Source of the DNA: Harmonia axyridis | Taxonomy: Eukaryota; Arthropoda; Insecta; Coleoptera; Coccinellidae | Reading direction: 5' to 3' | Length of the DNA: 64,000 bases | Assembly (NCBI RefSeq): GCF_914767665.1 | Contig: NC_059505.1 | Coordinates: forward strand, 27,773,506-27,837,505 | Part shown: positions 53,286 through 63,554 of the stretch, piece after piece | How positions within the stretch are numbered: the stretch's first letter is position 1 | Layout of the letters: each line of letters begins with the position of its first letter | Translations under genes and position numbers: made by a program | The notes under the pieces: generated by a model | Told to the model about the DNA's origin: nothing | Database searches by the model: none | What the model saw: the letters and a program-made list of their open reading frames with translations, nothing else

Positions 53286-56200
53286 TCATCTGAACAAAAC
53301 GAGCCAAATCGTTGTAACATAGACCAAAGATGTACGAAAGAACGAAACATCAGGAGATCCACGATCGGTTTCATATCTAGTCTCACAGAAGCAGTCATCA
53401 CCATTCCGAAAAATATTGTACTTCTCCATCATTATCTGCTTAATATCCTCGTTAAGTCTACTCTTCTCCAGGGACAACCGGGACTTCCAATCGGAAATAC
53501 AAAGCGCTCTGTATTTCTTATGGCACTTCTTAGAGCTGCATAGAGAACACGGCTGGCCGATTTTGTAGATGGGCGTGTTGTCTATGTTTCCAGCAGGACC
53601 ATAGTTGCAAACCATCCTCACCGTATGAACCTTGCCCTTCTCCTCCACATAGTGATTTTTGAAAGTTATCAGTCCACAGCCGATGTATTCTGTAGTGTCC
53701 CAGATGAGTTGGGAGTATTGGCCGATTTTGTCCGCGTTGTTGCTCTTGAACTCCAATATGTCCTTTGAACTGAAATAGCGGAAACTGTTGCCCCACTTTG
53801 TCATGAAGATGTCAGGAAGGGAAGGTAGGGAACTGTTCGATGGATATTCCATTATTACCACGTTTTGACCAATCGAAAATTCTTCTGTATCTCTGCATTC
53901 GTCTTGATTTTCGTCTACGCGGCATTGGTCGGCCCATCTTTGAGCTATGTCCTAGAAATATGCGAAGAAACAAACTATAATTTAAAAAAATATGAAATGT
54001 GCTATAAGTGACTTATTGGGATGGGATGAATAATGTATTGATTTAGGTTACTTTGAGAGAAGTGATCGATTGGCTGAAAGGTATCATTCCAGAACATGGA
54101 CCAGTTTTATTGTTTGTTCTACTCCCGCTTAACAATTTTCAAGGTGATCGTCTACTCACAAATGTGACAACTCCTATAGAAACCTAGGCTATCTATTCTA
54201 GAGGATTCAGAACTGTTTTGTTTCTTAGGCTTACCACTTATGTTCTGAACATTTGCACATTATGGGTTTAGTTGTTTCAGTGTTCGATTTGCAGAGTCTG
54301 CAAATATCATCTGCCAACGGGTTCATGTGGTACAAGGGATATTTAGCACAGACATTGCCCTTCAGCAGTTACAAAATGATTCAAAACTTACCTGCATAAG
54401 TTTTTTTGCTTAGGACGAGAAAATATCCGGAAAGTTCCCATTACAAAACTGCTGCCTAGTTCTGTGTTTTCCAAGACTTAAGAGCCTAAGAAGGATCAGG
54501 TCGAATGAGTGTTACCCTTGATGCCCTTTCTGTATATTCATCTGTTGTTTCACAGGTTTCTAGGTCTGGTTTCAAGGTGAGTTCAAAGTCTTCATAAGGT
54601 CTATTTTATTTATTTGTTTGGTTTTGTTGCCAGGAATTCGAATTTTGGAAATTACAACAATTGCTTGCAAGGGAGATTATTTGAAACTCATTGTTATTCA
54701 CCAGTTGTTCTATGATATTAAGGAATCTCAAGGTAGCGAAAAGTTTTGATTATGAGATTCCACGTTCCTCAGTTTGACCTAACATAACTGAGAAGAGCTT
54801 CTAAGACGATTTAACTCTAACATGGGCAACATACATAATGCTATAAATTGACGAAGTTCCTGACGACCAAACGGACTGACCTATATTCAATATTTTTATG
54901 AAAGAGGGATGAACATAGACTTTTGATTAATCAATGAGGAGTTTCTATTTTGCAAGTGTTTTATAATACTGAGAAAAATTATGAATATCAGATATGATGA
55001 ATAGAATGCAAGCAAAAGTAAATTCAGAGCTGGCCGAGCCAATAGAGGTAACAACTGGCCAACTAGACAAGGAAACTCATTAAGCCCATTGTTATTTAAC
55101 ATAATTTCAGACGAAATATTCAAAAAGATGAAAACGAAGAAAAGTTATAAAATGGGTAATAAGGAGATAAAGATATTATGCTTTGCTGAAGACACAATCT
55201 TGAAAGCAGAAGATGAAGATGGCTTGCAGAGATTACTTCACATATTTAACATCATCACAAAGAAATTCAACACGAAACTCCTCAGTGGAAACAAAATCTT
55301 TAGTGATAACCAAAGATGCCATAAGGTGCATACTAAAACTCGACAACCAGAAGGTAGAACAGGTAATGGATATTGTAAACCTAGGAACTAGATTATCAAG
55401 TGACAACAAGATAGAAGAGGAAGTAAGGAAACAGGTACTTAAAGCCAGTAGAAAAGCGGGATGCCTCAACGATATTATGTGGAACAATAGTCACCTGAGA
55501 ATACAAAGTCAAGAATATATGAGTCTGTAGGCCAGTAATGACTTACACCGTTGAGATGAGATCAGACAAGAGAACTAAAAGATATCTACAAACGTGCAAG
55601 ATAAAGATCTTGAGAAAAATAGCGGGAAAAACTTCATGTGACAGGGAAAGCATCCAGAACATAAGACGCATTTGTGTGGTGGAAAATACCAGTGCATGTG
55701 TGAAAAAAGGAATCATAAGTAGAATCAACACATAGATAGGATGGCGGACCAACGAGTAGTGAAAGTCGCCAGACATAAGTCACCAGGAAAAGATGGAACG
55801 ATGACTTATAATAAAAAAGATTACAATTTGGAAAGAAAGGCAAATGACCTAATATAAAAAAGAAGAAGAAGAAGTTTTTTTATAATATCTTCGACCACAT
55901 AGTTCTTTCGTATTTTACTAATTCATAAATTGTTTCTCTTCCATGAAAGCTATTGTGTGGAGATTAACAAATATCAATGAATATTTTCTCTCATCGTTCA
56001 AACTTACCGCCAATTCATCGCTCCATTTCAGGTAGATCATCGCAGCAGCTTCAGGAAAATGAATGTCCGTTTCGTTGACGTAACCACCAGATGCCACGAA
56101 ATTTCTCAGGTTGTTATGTATCTCTACAATGTCCGTTTTATTTTCACTAGTTAGTTCGATCTTCCTGTAATCAGTGCAGTTCTCTGGTATTGTGTTCTCC

Positions 56201-56301
56201 TTGTACTTGCACATAGTGTGCATTTTGCAGATGTGGCAGTACTCGTTGGGATGGATAAAATTCGCCGAACTCAATATTCCCAGAAACGGAAGGAGCTTCA
56301 T
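53286..56301 (-). CDS. CAP-superfamily (antigen-5/CRISP-like) secreted protein, two exons
   Basis: Joining 56,301-56,008 and 53,951-53,286 (GCG|GTAAGT and TTTCTAG|GAC, phase 0) gives 319 residues. The start MKLLPFLGILSSANF is a short signal peptide. A Cys cluster follows (YCHICKMHTMCKY), then IHNNLRNFVASG (about residue 60) and LKWSDELA-DIAQRWADQC across the intron. The CAP signature GQYSQLIWDTTEYIGCG and the second signature VCNYGPAGN come in exon 2, then a Cys-rich hinge (GQPCSLCSSKKCHKKY). The usual His of the GHYTQ motif is Gln here. Unlike simple antigen-5 proteins it has about 90 extra residues and a hydrophobic C-terminus (TSLVYVTTIWLVLF), which suggests membrane or GPI attachment. Family members act in saliva, venom, immunity or reproduction; the role here is open. 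The intron holds a non-LTR insertion (54,969-55,877). Confidence 0.85.
54969..55877 (+). mobile_element. 5'-truncated non-LTR element in the CAP gene intron, with 10-bp target duplication
   Basis: TTTTATAATA occurs at 54,959-54,968 and 55,878-55,887, flanking the insert. The frames read RQGNSLSPLLFNIISDEI (palm), CFAEDTILKAEDEDGLQRLL, where YADD has become FAED so that one catalytic Asp is lost, then LSSDNKIEEEV, KASRKAGCLNDIMW and LRKIAGKTSCDRE. A frameshift lies near 55,300. The 3' end is an (AAG)n run. It is antisense to the CAP gene. Confidence 0.85.
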
Positions 56302-56477
56302 GCTGAAGGTCAGTAAATACTGTCATTCTGCGTGACATGGATCGTAAAATGGAGAATGATCATCGATGGAGTATTCAGTGGTTCTATGTGTCAAGTAGAC
56401 ATAAGAATGTCTTTTCAACCAAGTTCTGTGACTGACTGATGAGTAGAAATGTTTTCCACCGATTTTTTGCATTGATA

Positions 56478-56594
56478 GGGCCAGTTGCACCATTTGCCTA
56501 AACGTTGATTAATTTCTGATTTCTCTTGAGAAATCATAGAGTAATCAACGTTTTAATTTTCAATCAATGTTTAGGCAAATGGAGCAACTGGCCC
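56478..56594. mobile_element. Hairpin MITE with GGGCCAGTTGCACCA ends
   Basis: The arms GGGCCAGTTGCACCATTTGC and TAAACGTTGATTAA are mirrored at 56,549-56,594. The element is about 117 bp and lies just upstream of the CAP gene. A fragment of the same family lies at 32,690-32,751. Confidence 0.85.
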
Positions 56595-57108
56595 ATAGAG
56601 TAATAAACATAGATATAGATAGATAGAGGGAGCAATTTTCACATGTCCCCAACATGTTTAGATGACGTTGTCGGATTGTGATATATTTTCAAATCCACAA
56701 TTTTACTTTCATTATGAATGTAACGAGCGTTCATTAAAATTCGTGGTGAAGAGTGCTGTGGAGAAATTCGAGTTGATTTTTTGTGGCGACGAGTAATACT
56801 TAGCTTGTACCATATACTTCCTAGATTGGAACAAATGTTATTGATACGGTACAAGCTAAGCGCTACTCGTTGCCACAGAAAATCAACCCGAATTTCTTCA
56901 CAGCACTATTGACCACGAATTTTAATGAACGCTCGTTATATTATATTGAATGAAATATATTTATTTGAGTGATTCCCGATTAAATATGAAAACCTAAATA
57001 TTTGAAATTCGATATTTTCCCAATTGTTGAATTTATAGTAGGCAGAATATTTATTACTTTCTGTATCTACCTGCAGAAATCCAAGGTTTGGCAACTATTG
57101 CGCCCCTA
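56595..57108 (+). repeat. Dispersed repeat family D, copy with a foldback insertion
   Basis: It matches 34,214-34,473 before about 56,692 (CATAGAGTAATAAACATAGA to GATATATTTTCA) and after about 56,950 (ATATATTTATTTG to CTGTCATC). The extra bases between are a foldback. Confidence 0.8.
56719..56940. mobile_element. Foldback inserted in repeat family D
   Basis: The arm TAACGAGCGTTCATTAAAAT, then GTGCTGTGGAGAAATTCGAG and CTTAGCTTGTACC, is mirrored at 56,848-56,940. The loop is 34 bases. The occupied site and the empty site at 34,3xx show that it is a mobile unit. Confidence 0.85.
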
Positions 57109-57341
57109 CTGTCATCGGTTGTTTGGCTAGCTTGAGTTTGTTTTCTGAATTTCTGATTTACCTATATCAGAAATTCAGAAAACAAACTCAAGCTCGCCAA
57201 ACGACTTGAAACAACCGATGACAGTATGTCATCGGTTGTTTGGCTAGCTTGAGTTTGTTTTCTGAATTTCTGATTTACCTATATCAGAAATTCAGAAAAC
57301 ATACTCAAGCTCGCCAAACGACTTGAAACAACCGATGACAG
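57109..57341. repeat. Two tandem copies of a 117-bp hairpin
   Basis: Each unit reads GTCATCGGTTGTTTGGCTAG, then CTTGAGTTTGTTTTCTGAAT up to TTTACCTATA (the loop) and back to CAACCGATGACAG. The stems are about 50 bp. The second copy starts exactly 117 bases after the first (57,111 and 57,228), with only one or two base differences. Confidence 0.9.
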
Positions 57342-57349
57342 TATGGGCC

Positions 57350-57609
57350 CATTCAACTCAATTTGCGGGTTTCTCCAGAAAAAAAACTTCTGATGTCCCT
57401 TAATGAATCAACGTTTCAAATCGACTCAAAGTATATTGAAATAAATACCTACCTAGGTATTCATTTCAATATCAACGTTTCAAATCGACTCAAAATATGA
57501 AATAAATACCTACCTAGGTATTCATTTCAATATATTTTGAGTCGATTTGAAACGTTGATTCATTAAGGAACACTAGAAGTGTTTTTTCTGGAGAAACCTG
57601 TGAATTGAA
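57350..57609. repeat. Foldback with an internal tandem duplication
   Basis: The outer arms (ATTCAACTCAATTTGCGGGT, TTTCTCCAGAAAAAA, TTAATGAATCAACGTTTC) are mirrored at 57,522-57,609. A unit of about 65 bases (ATCAACGTTTCAAATCGACT to CATTTCAAT), with its own ACCTACCTAGGTA palindrome, is tandemly repeated in the centre. Confidence 0.85.
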
Positions 57610-58599
57610 TTAAATATTATATCACTGATGTTCATTTCTGCGCCCTTCATGTCAAATTTGATCATTTATGTTGGGGACAAAATTAGCTTACTGAAAATGA
57701 CGTATGCTCTGTCTTCTATATTTATTACACTGAGGTTGAATCTTAACTGTAAATTTTTGCAAAGGTCTCTTATTTCTTATCTAAATAGAAAAGCTATATT
57801 GCATGCGAAAAACCTAGATCTAATACCGTAATTTTTTAACTAGATGTTTGTATTCGATAAAAGACTGAATCTTCAGTCAATATTTCAAACTTAACTCTGC
57901 AGTATTATATAGTTTATTTATGTATTTATGTTCTGAATAATCTCTTATTATTATTATTATTAATAGATGCGCGACTATAACCTGCACAAAATTTCTTATG
58001 AAACCTCCAATGTCTACCTTATTGCTAATATAAAATTCGTTTTAAATTTTCGTTATGGAGCAGAGGACATTTTATTTTCATTAGCGTACTGTATTATAGG
58101 GACATAAATCCTCAAATTCAGGACGCCAGTGTATGGTGCACACAATAGACGAGTGAATACCATGCAAACTTGTAAACCTTCATCAAAATTCCTAGTGAAT
58201 AGTGGAGATATAAATTAATATCTCTAGGCTTAGACCCAATAACTACCTGCAAAATTTCAGCTGGAATTTGCTAGGATCATGTGACCTTTAGATTTAATTG
58301 GGGGCGATGTTCACATAAAATGAGTCATTAGGGAACTATGACCGCGGGAATTGAGACATAAGACAGGGTGGGAATGCTTGTAACTGAAGGAGATTTAAGA
58401 TATTTTCCAGTAAGTGAAACATTGTGAAAAATATTTGAATGACATAGCTGAATGATTCAAGCTGAAATTTTACATTTACCTAATAAAAATTATACGAAAA
58501 ATGTAATGACGAAAATATGAGTCTCATCTCTCTTTATGGATTTCAATTCCAGAAAGAGAGCTCGTTGGATTAAATTAATTTGATATTTTTTGTTTTTTT
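57610..58599. other. AT-rich stretch, no gene recognised
   Basis: There is an (ATT)n run at about 57,948-57,964. Frames up to 67 codons show no features. Confidence 0.5.
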
Positions 58600-59455
58600 T
58601 TGATTATCACCCTCGTTATCACCCCAAAAATCACGAAAAGGAAAGATCTTACGGAAGTCAACTTTGAAATTTCGAATAAAAGCTTCATGGTTTCTAGGGG
58701 GAAGTCCACTTATGCCACTACCTTTGTGAGGGTACAGGAGACAACTTTGAAATTTTCGATAGGAAATGTTTCTACTACAGATTCGTTTTTTACGGCAAAA
58801 TATAAAACAATTTTATTCGAACAATTTTTCACGATTCATTACAGATAGCTCAGTATTTGAGTTTGAATTTTCCATCTGAACGACCTCAACATACCCGTTT
58901 AATTAATAATTCACTGGAAATTTGGACGTTTTCTGCTGAGTTGTTTTTAAGTAAACACATGTACTGTTATTGATCATTCAAAAATGACGAAATTATTCGT
59001 TTTTGGATCAAAATACTTCCCATCAATGAATGAGGTTGTATCAATTGAGAGAAGAAATCTCCGTCGAGCAGTCTATCTTTATGTGCAGAACGTTTTCCAG
59101 TTTTCCATTGGTTCAAAGAATAGTTGGACAACTTAGAACTGAAGTTCCATGTAAAAATTAATGGAATGCATACATTGAAGATGTTTAGACTAAAAATTCA
59201 TACTCAATTATAGCCATCTGTGACGTATTGTGAAGAATTATTTATACAATACTTTCGTATATTTTGCCGTAGATCACGAATCTGCAATAAAAGACAGAAG
59301 TTCTCATTTTGAATAACAAAGTTGATCCCTGCATCCCCACAAGGAGGTATTAACTGGAGTAGGTTCTGGCATAAGTGGACTTCCCTCTCAAAACCATCAA
59401 CCTTTCATTCGAAACATTTTTCGGTAAGAATTTTCCTTTTCGATATTTTCGACAG
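58600..59455. repeat. Foldback of about 850 bp, arms about 260 bp
   Basis: CGAAAAGGAAAGATCTTACG, GGGAAGTCCACTTATGCC, then ATTCGTTTTTTACGGCAAAA and TTACAGATAGCTCA on the left are mirrored at 59,205-59,455 with moderate divergence. The 82-codon frame in the left arm (58,600-58,848) has no counterpart in the right arm and is not taken as a gene. Confidence 0.75.
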
Positions 59456-59629
59456 ATTCAATATAAAAAATTCCCTCCTGTGATACGAAGTTATATCAGT
59501 GACCATGTGACTTCACGACTCAAGTAGAATTTCTTCAAAATTCATTATAAAAATCTACGATAAAATCGAACTGAGGCAACATACCTAGCATTGATGATTG
59601 ATGCACTATACTATACTATATCTTTTCAG

Positions 59630-59650
59630 AGAGAGAGAGAGAGAGAGAGA
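59630..59650. repeat. (GA)n microsatellite
   Basis: About ten GA units lie upstream of the 199-residue protein gene. Confidence 0.9.
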
Positions 59651-60336
59651 ATCAGAATAATTCTCATAATTTTCTATAAGCTAATTTGCAACATTTTAAG
59701 CAAGGTGCTCTCAACGTCAGTCATTAGATCCTGTCCAGTGGCAGATCCTCTTCAGATCTCTTATAAATATGCTTGTCATTTTCATTTTAGTCGTCAATCG
59801 CTCTGTGGTTCAGTCTGTAGGTGGATAAGAATGATCGTATGGGCTTGGAGTTTTGTATGATGTTTGTACCCTATTTATTTGATTCCTTATACACATGGCA
59901 CTATATAGGGAATTGTTAGATCTTCATATATTGAAACGTACCAGGATGCGTTTGCTATCATTCTTAGTATTTTGAAGTGGCTTCTCAGAAAGATTTGACA
60001 ATTTTGCTCATTGACATTGACAAACTGGAAAATAAAAGTGAGCATGATCTAGTATGGGTGCATTTTTAGAAAGCTTCAGAGGACCCAAAGAGCAAAAGCA
60101 TGTATGTTTACCTTCAGAACGGAATGGAAACTGCTCGATGGGTACCCTAACTCTATCAATGTTTTCAAGGGTTCTGGAGGTGGAAAATATGCTCTTTCTT
60201 CTCTTGTCCATAGCAGAAACTGGTTTTGCGAATGTGTACACCAAATATGAAAAAAGATCTTTTGAGAAGTTGAAGTTAGCCGTGGCGCAGCCTGTGAATG
60301 AAAATTACAAAAATTTCATATAATACATTTTTTCAG
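59651..60336. other. Upstream region of the 199-residue protein gene
   Basis: A TTTTTTCAG acceptor ends at 60,336, so a non-coding first exon probably lies here or outside the window. A minus-strand open stretch with a possible exon (60,112-60,211) is described in the findings. Confidence 0.4.
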
Positions 60337-60338
60337 AT

Positions 60339-63300
60339 ATGAATTATCAGAAGGTCCTCCAGCCGCAGCCTCAGTTCTACAACAACCATCAAGTTTTCTA
60401 TGAAAACCCGCAATACTTCGACGAATCAGAATCGTTCATAGACAACGTGAGTTATTCTGAAAGCGACGGTTTCATCGGTTTTCCAATGGTGCGGTCTGTG
60501 CCCTCTTACGATATTCAAGAGCTGTACATAAGAAATCCTCTGGCAACGGCCAGCCAGATGCTACCTGTGAATCAACGCAGTAGGCGTTATTTGAACGGAC
60601 AACATGCCCTGCCGCCAGAGTAAGTTCTAAATATCTTCATGATATTGCACCCGTCCTCGAAAAAGGGAACAACTCAAAATCTGCAATTGCTGGGAAATCA
60701 CGTTTCAAATTTCTGGTTTGTTCTCTTCGACCTGCAGCTCAATGAACACACTCGAGCTGTCACGTGGAGTAGGATTGAAATATACAAGTTTTCGTCTTCG
60801 TAGGACAAGACAGGCCACTCTTGTTAGTCAATGATGGTCCTAACTCAAAACTGGAATTTTTTTAGTTGTCCCCTCTTTCGAGGACGGCTGCGATATTTAG
60901 ATATTGATATTTCATAGTGTTAGTGGAAAGGTGGAGGAAAAGAAGCTCCTGCTTATCATAAAATTCTCATTGTGTATGTTTTGCACAAGTTCTCCCATTC
61001 ATTGCGGTACATGGCTTTCGCGTTGAAAGATTTTTTATCTTTTGAAACGGTAAACCGAAGGGATATCGACCCAAAGCGTTGATATCTGAGAATAGGTCAG
61101 GTGGGATAGGATATTCTGGTCTAGTATTTGCGGATTTGCGTTTAACAATATTATCAATTTGTGCACCAGCACTGCGGTTCTCGATTTGGATCCACATCAC
61201 ACCTGAATCCACAATCAGATGAGAAAAACCTGGCAAAGCATGAAACTGCTTATTCGACATTCGTCCACTTCAAAAGCACACATTCATCTGATTTCATATT
61301 CAAAATAAAATTCAGAATGGACTTCAATCAAATGATGTTACTAATTCAACATTTCATATGTAACAGTATACTTTAGTGACCTGGACCTTTATTTATTATT
61401 ACTTACCATTCTGAACAGTGAAAGAATTATAAAGGGTGTTTTTTTTAGAGCTATAGAACTTTAAATTGCAATTAAACAACGATGGATTATTCGATTGACA
61501 TGAATTTTATTTATCCGCAAGATAATCTTGTGGCATTACATTTTAAATATGATTTCTGGCATATGACTGCCTCGGCTGGTTCGGATGTAGTCCAATCTGG
61601 ATGTCCAATTTTCGATGACTTTTTCCAACATTTGTGGCCGTATATCGGCAATAACACGGCGAATGTTGTTTTCCAAATGGTCAAGAGTTTGTGGCTCATC
61701 CGCATAGACCAAAGACTTTACATAGCCTCACAGAAAGTAGTCTAGCGGTGTTAAATCACAAGATCTTGGAGGCCAATTCACAGGTCCAAAACGTGAAATT
61801 AGGCGGTCACCAAACGTGTCTTTCAATAAATCGATTGTGGCTCGAGCTGTGTGACATGTTTATTTATTTATTCATTTATATAAACAGGAATACATACAGG
61901 TGATGACCACCCAACACAGTATCCAATATTTGGAAACTCAAAGTGTGCTTAATTGCTTAATGACTTAATTGCAAAACAAAAATATATAGATGCACATATA
62001 TAATGAAACAGTATGAATAAAAAAGGAAAACCAAAATATAGTGAGACAATAATAACAAAAGAACAATGATATATATTGAAACAACAATGAATATGATCAC
62101 AAAAAAAAAATCTCACTGATACAAATACATCCTTTCGAGTCTCTGCTTGATTGAATTCTGACTTTCTGTATCACCTAAAAAATTACAGCATCGCATCATC
62201 CTGCAGAGAGGTGAATTCATCGCGCTATTAGTGTTGCGAAAGGGAATGTGGAACAATTCGCTATTTCTGAGGGGACGGCACGGAACATGGAGAGTTATGG
62301 AGGAAAGGAGGTCAGTGGAATTATAGATATTATTAAGGAGCTTATATAGAAAAAGGACATCACTGATTTTTCTTCTATTTTCTAGCGAAATGAAACCAAA
62401 TTGAATCAAACGAAGATTATAGTTTTCGGGATTTCAAGGTGTGAAACGAAAATTGTACTTGAAAGAAATAAACTTTAAGAATCTATTCTGTATTCTCTCG
62501 AGCCTGGCAATATATGGTGCATATATAGTGCATGTTGCGCCGTCTTGTTGGAACCACAGCTCCTGGACATCATGGTTGTTCAATTCAGGAATGAAAAAGT
62601 TAGTAATCATGGCTCTATACCGATCACCATTGACTGTAACGTTCTGGCCATCATCGTTTTTGAAGAAGTACGGACCAATGATTCCACCAGCCCATGAAGC
62701 GCACCAAACAGTCAGTTTTTCTGGATGTAACGGTGTTTCGACATACACTTGAGGATTAGCTTCACTCCAAATGCGGCAGTTTTGTTTGTTGACGTAGCCA
62801 TTTAACCAGAAGTGCGCTTCATCGCTAAACAAATTTCGCTTATGAAAATCGGGAACAACGGCAATCTCATTTTGGGACCAATCGACGAATCTACGCCTTA
62901 CTTGATGATCGTTTGTCTATTCGTGATGAATTGCCAAACCAAATTGAGAATAAATCACTCGACAGCTGTTAAATCTTGAACAGTAATGCCAACTTAAAGT
63001 TATATACCTCGAAAAAAAACACCCGTTAGTCCAATAAGAATTGTTTTCGGTAGTCCAGTATTGTAATATTTATCGAGATATCGAAAATATGTAAGGATCG
63101 AAGCTGGCTATCTTGACGAAATAATGCACAATTCAAACCTATTTTCTCAATTAAGATTTCTAGAATAACATTTCTTTTCTTTAAATACACATTTTCAAAA
63201 AAACTGTTAGATCAATAATTCTACCAATGTTGCAGGTATGTTTATGAATTCAAAGCACGTCCTCCACCTCATTTGAAGATCAAACGTGAAAGCAATCCAA

Positions 63301-63554
63301 TGCAGAGCTGTACTCCGTTACATCAACAACCGTCTTGCGTCGCTCCTCGTCGTAGTGGTTCAGCAAGAAGTCAAACCAGGCCTAGATCAGGAAATAATGA
63401 CATAGGAATGCAGTTTAGAAGCTCACCCACAATCTCAGTAGAACCGAAAGAAGTAATTCCTGAGGATATAGCTAAAAGATATCAATTAAGGTCAGAACAA
63501 AAACTAGTCAGTCAACAGAAATTCATTTTATGTCGTCCACACCTAAAAACATAG
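60339..63554 (+). CDS. Unrecognised 199-residue protein, two coding exons
   Basis: Joining 60,339-60,619 and 63,236-63,554 (CCAGA|GTAAGT and TTGCAG|GTATG, phase 2) gives 199 residues with a Tyr at the joint (LPPE-YVYEF). The first Met follows directly after an acceptor site at 60,336, so a 5' UTR exon is expected upstream. The N-terminal half is Gln/Tyr/Asn/Ser-rich (QPQPQFYNNHQVFYENPQYF). The C-terminal half is basic (HLKIKRESNPMQS, then RRSGSARSQTRPRS) and ends with a charged helix (EDIAKRYQLRSEQK). There is no signal peptide or membrane segment, so it is probably intracellular, perhaps RNA- or protein-binding, but no family is recognised. The 2.6-kb intron contains a MITE (60,647-60,891) and a transposon with a nested retroelement (61,432-63,026). 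Confidence 0.65.
60647..60891. mobile_element. MITE of 245 bp with GCACCCGTCCTCGAAA ends
   Basis: The left GCACCCGTCCTCGAAAAAGG and right, in reverse, GCAGCCGTCCTCGAAAGAGG open arms of about 30 bp (to ACAACT). GATATT flanks both sides (60,641-60,646 and 60,892-60,897). It has no coding capacity. Confidence 0.8.
61432..63026 (-). mobile_element. Mariner-superfamily transposon (family A) with TIRs, split by a non-LTR insertion
   Basis: The left end AAGGGTGTTTTTTTTAGAGC and right end, in reverse, ACGGGTGTTTTTTTTCGAGG continue to AACTTTAA. TA flanks both ends. The transposase on minus (about 62,830-62,520, then 61,854-61,511) reads MFSDEAHFWLNGYVNKQNC (first catalytic block, Asp kept), LHPEKLTVWC, FKNDDGQNVTVNGDRYRAM, LWFQQDGATC (second Asp kept). 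After the insertion it continues with the C-terminal part to CNATRLSCG. The N-terminal region before 62,832 is largely lost. Confidence 0.85.
61861..62530 (-). mobile_element. 5'-truncated non-LTR element nested in the transposon
   Basis: The flanking CATGTT occurs at 61,855-61,860 and 62,531-62,536, and removing the insert restores the codons GATCHTAR of the transposase. On minus the insert reads YIARLERIQNRFLKFISFKY, then FGFISLENRRKISDVLFLYK and LLSSITLHVPCRPLRN, the C-terminal part of a Jockey-like reverse transcriptase. It ends in an (AATA)n tail at the left edge. Confidence 0.85.

Noticed and set aside
53530..53796. Second minus-strand frame inside the CAP exon
   Set aside because: Out-of-frame shadow; the CAP signatures and phase-0 splice joint fix the other frame.
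61482..61745. 87-codon plus-strand frame
   Set aside because: It is the antisense of the family A transposase C-terminus.
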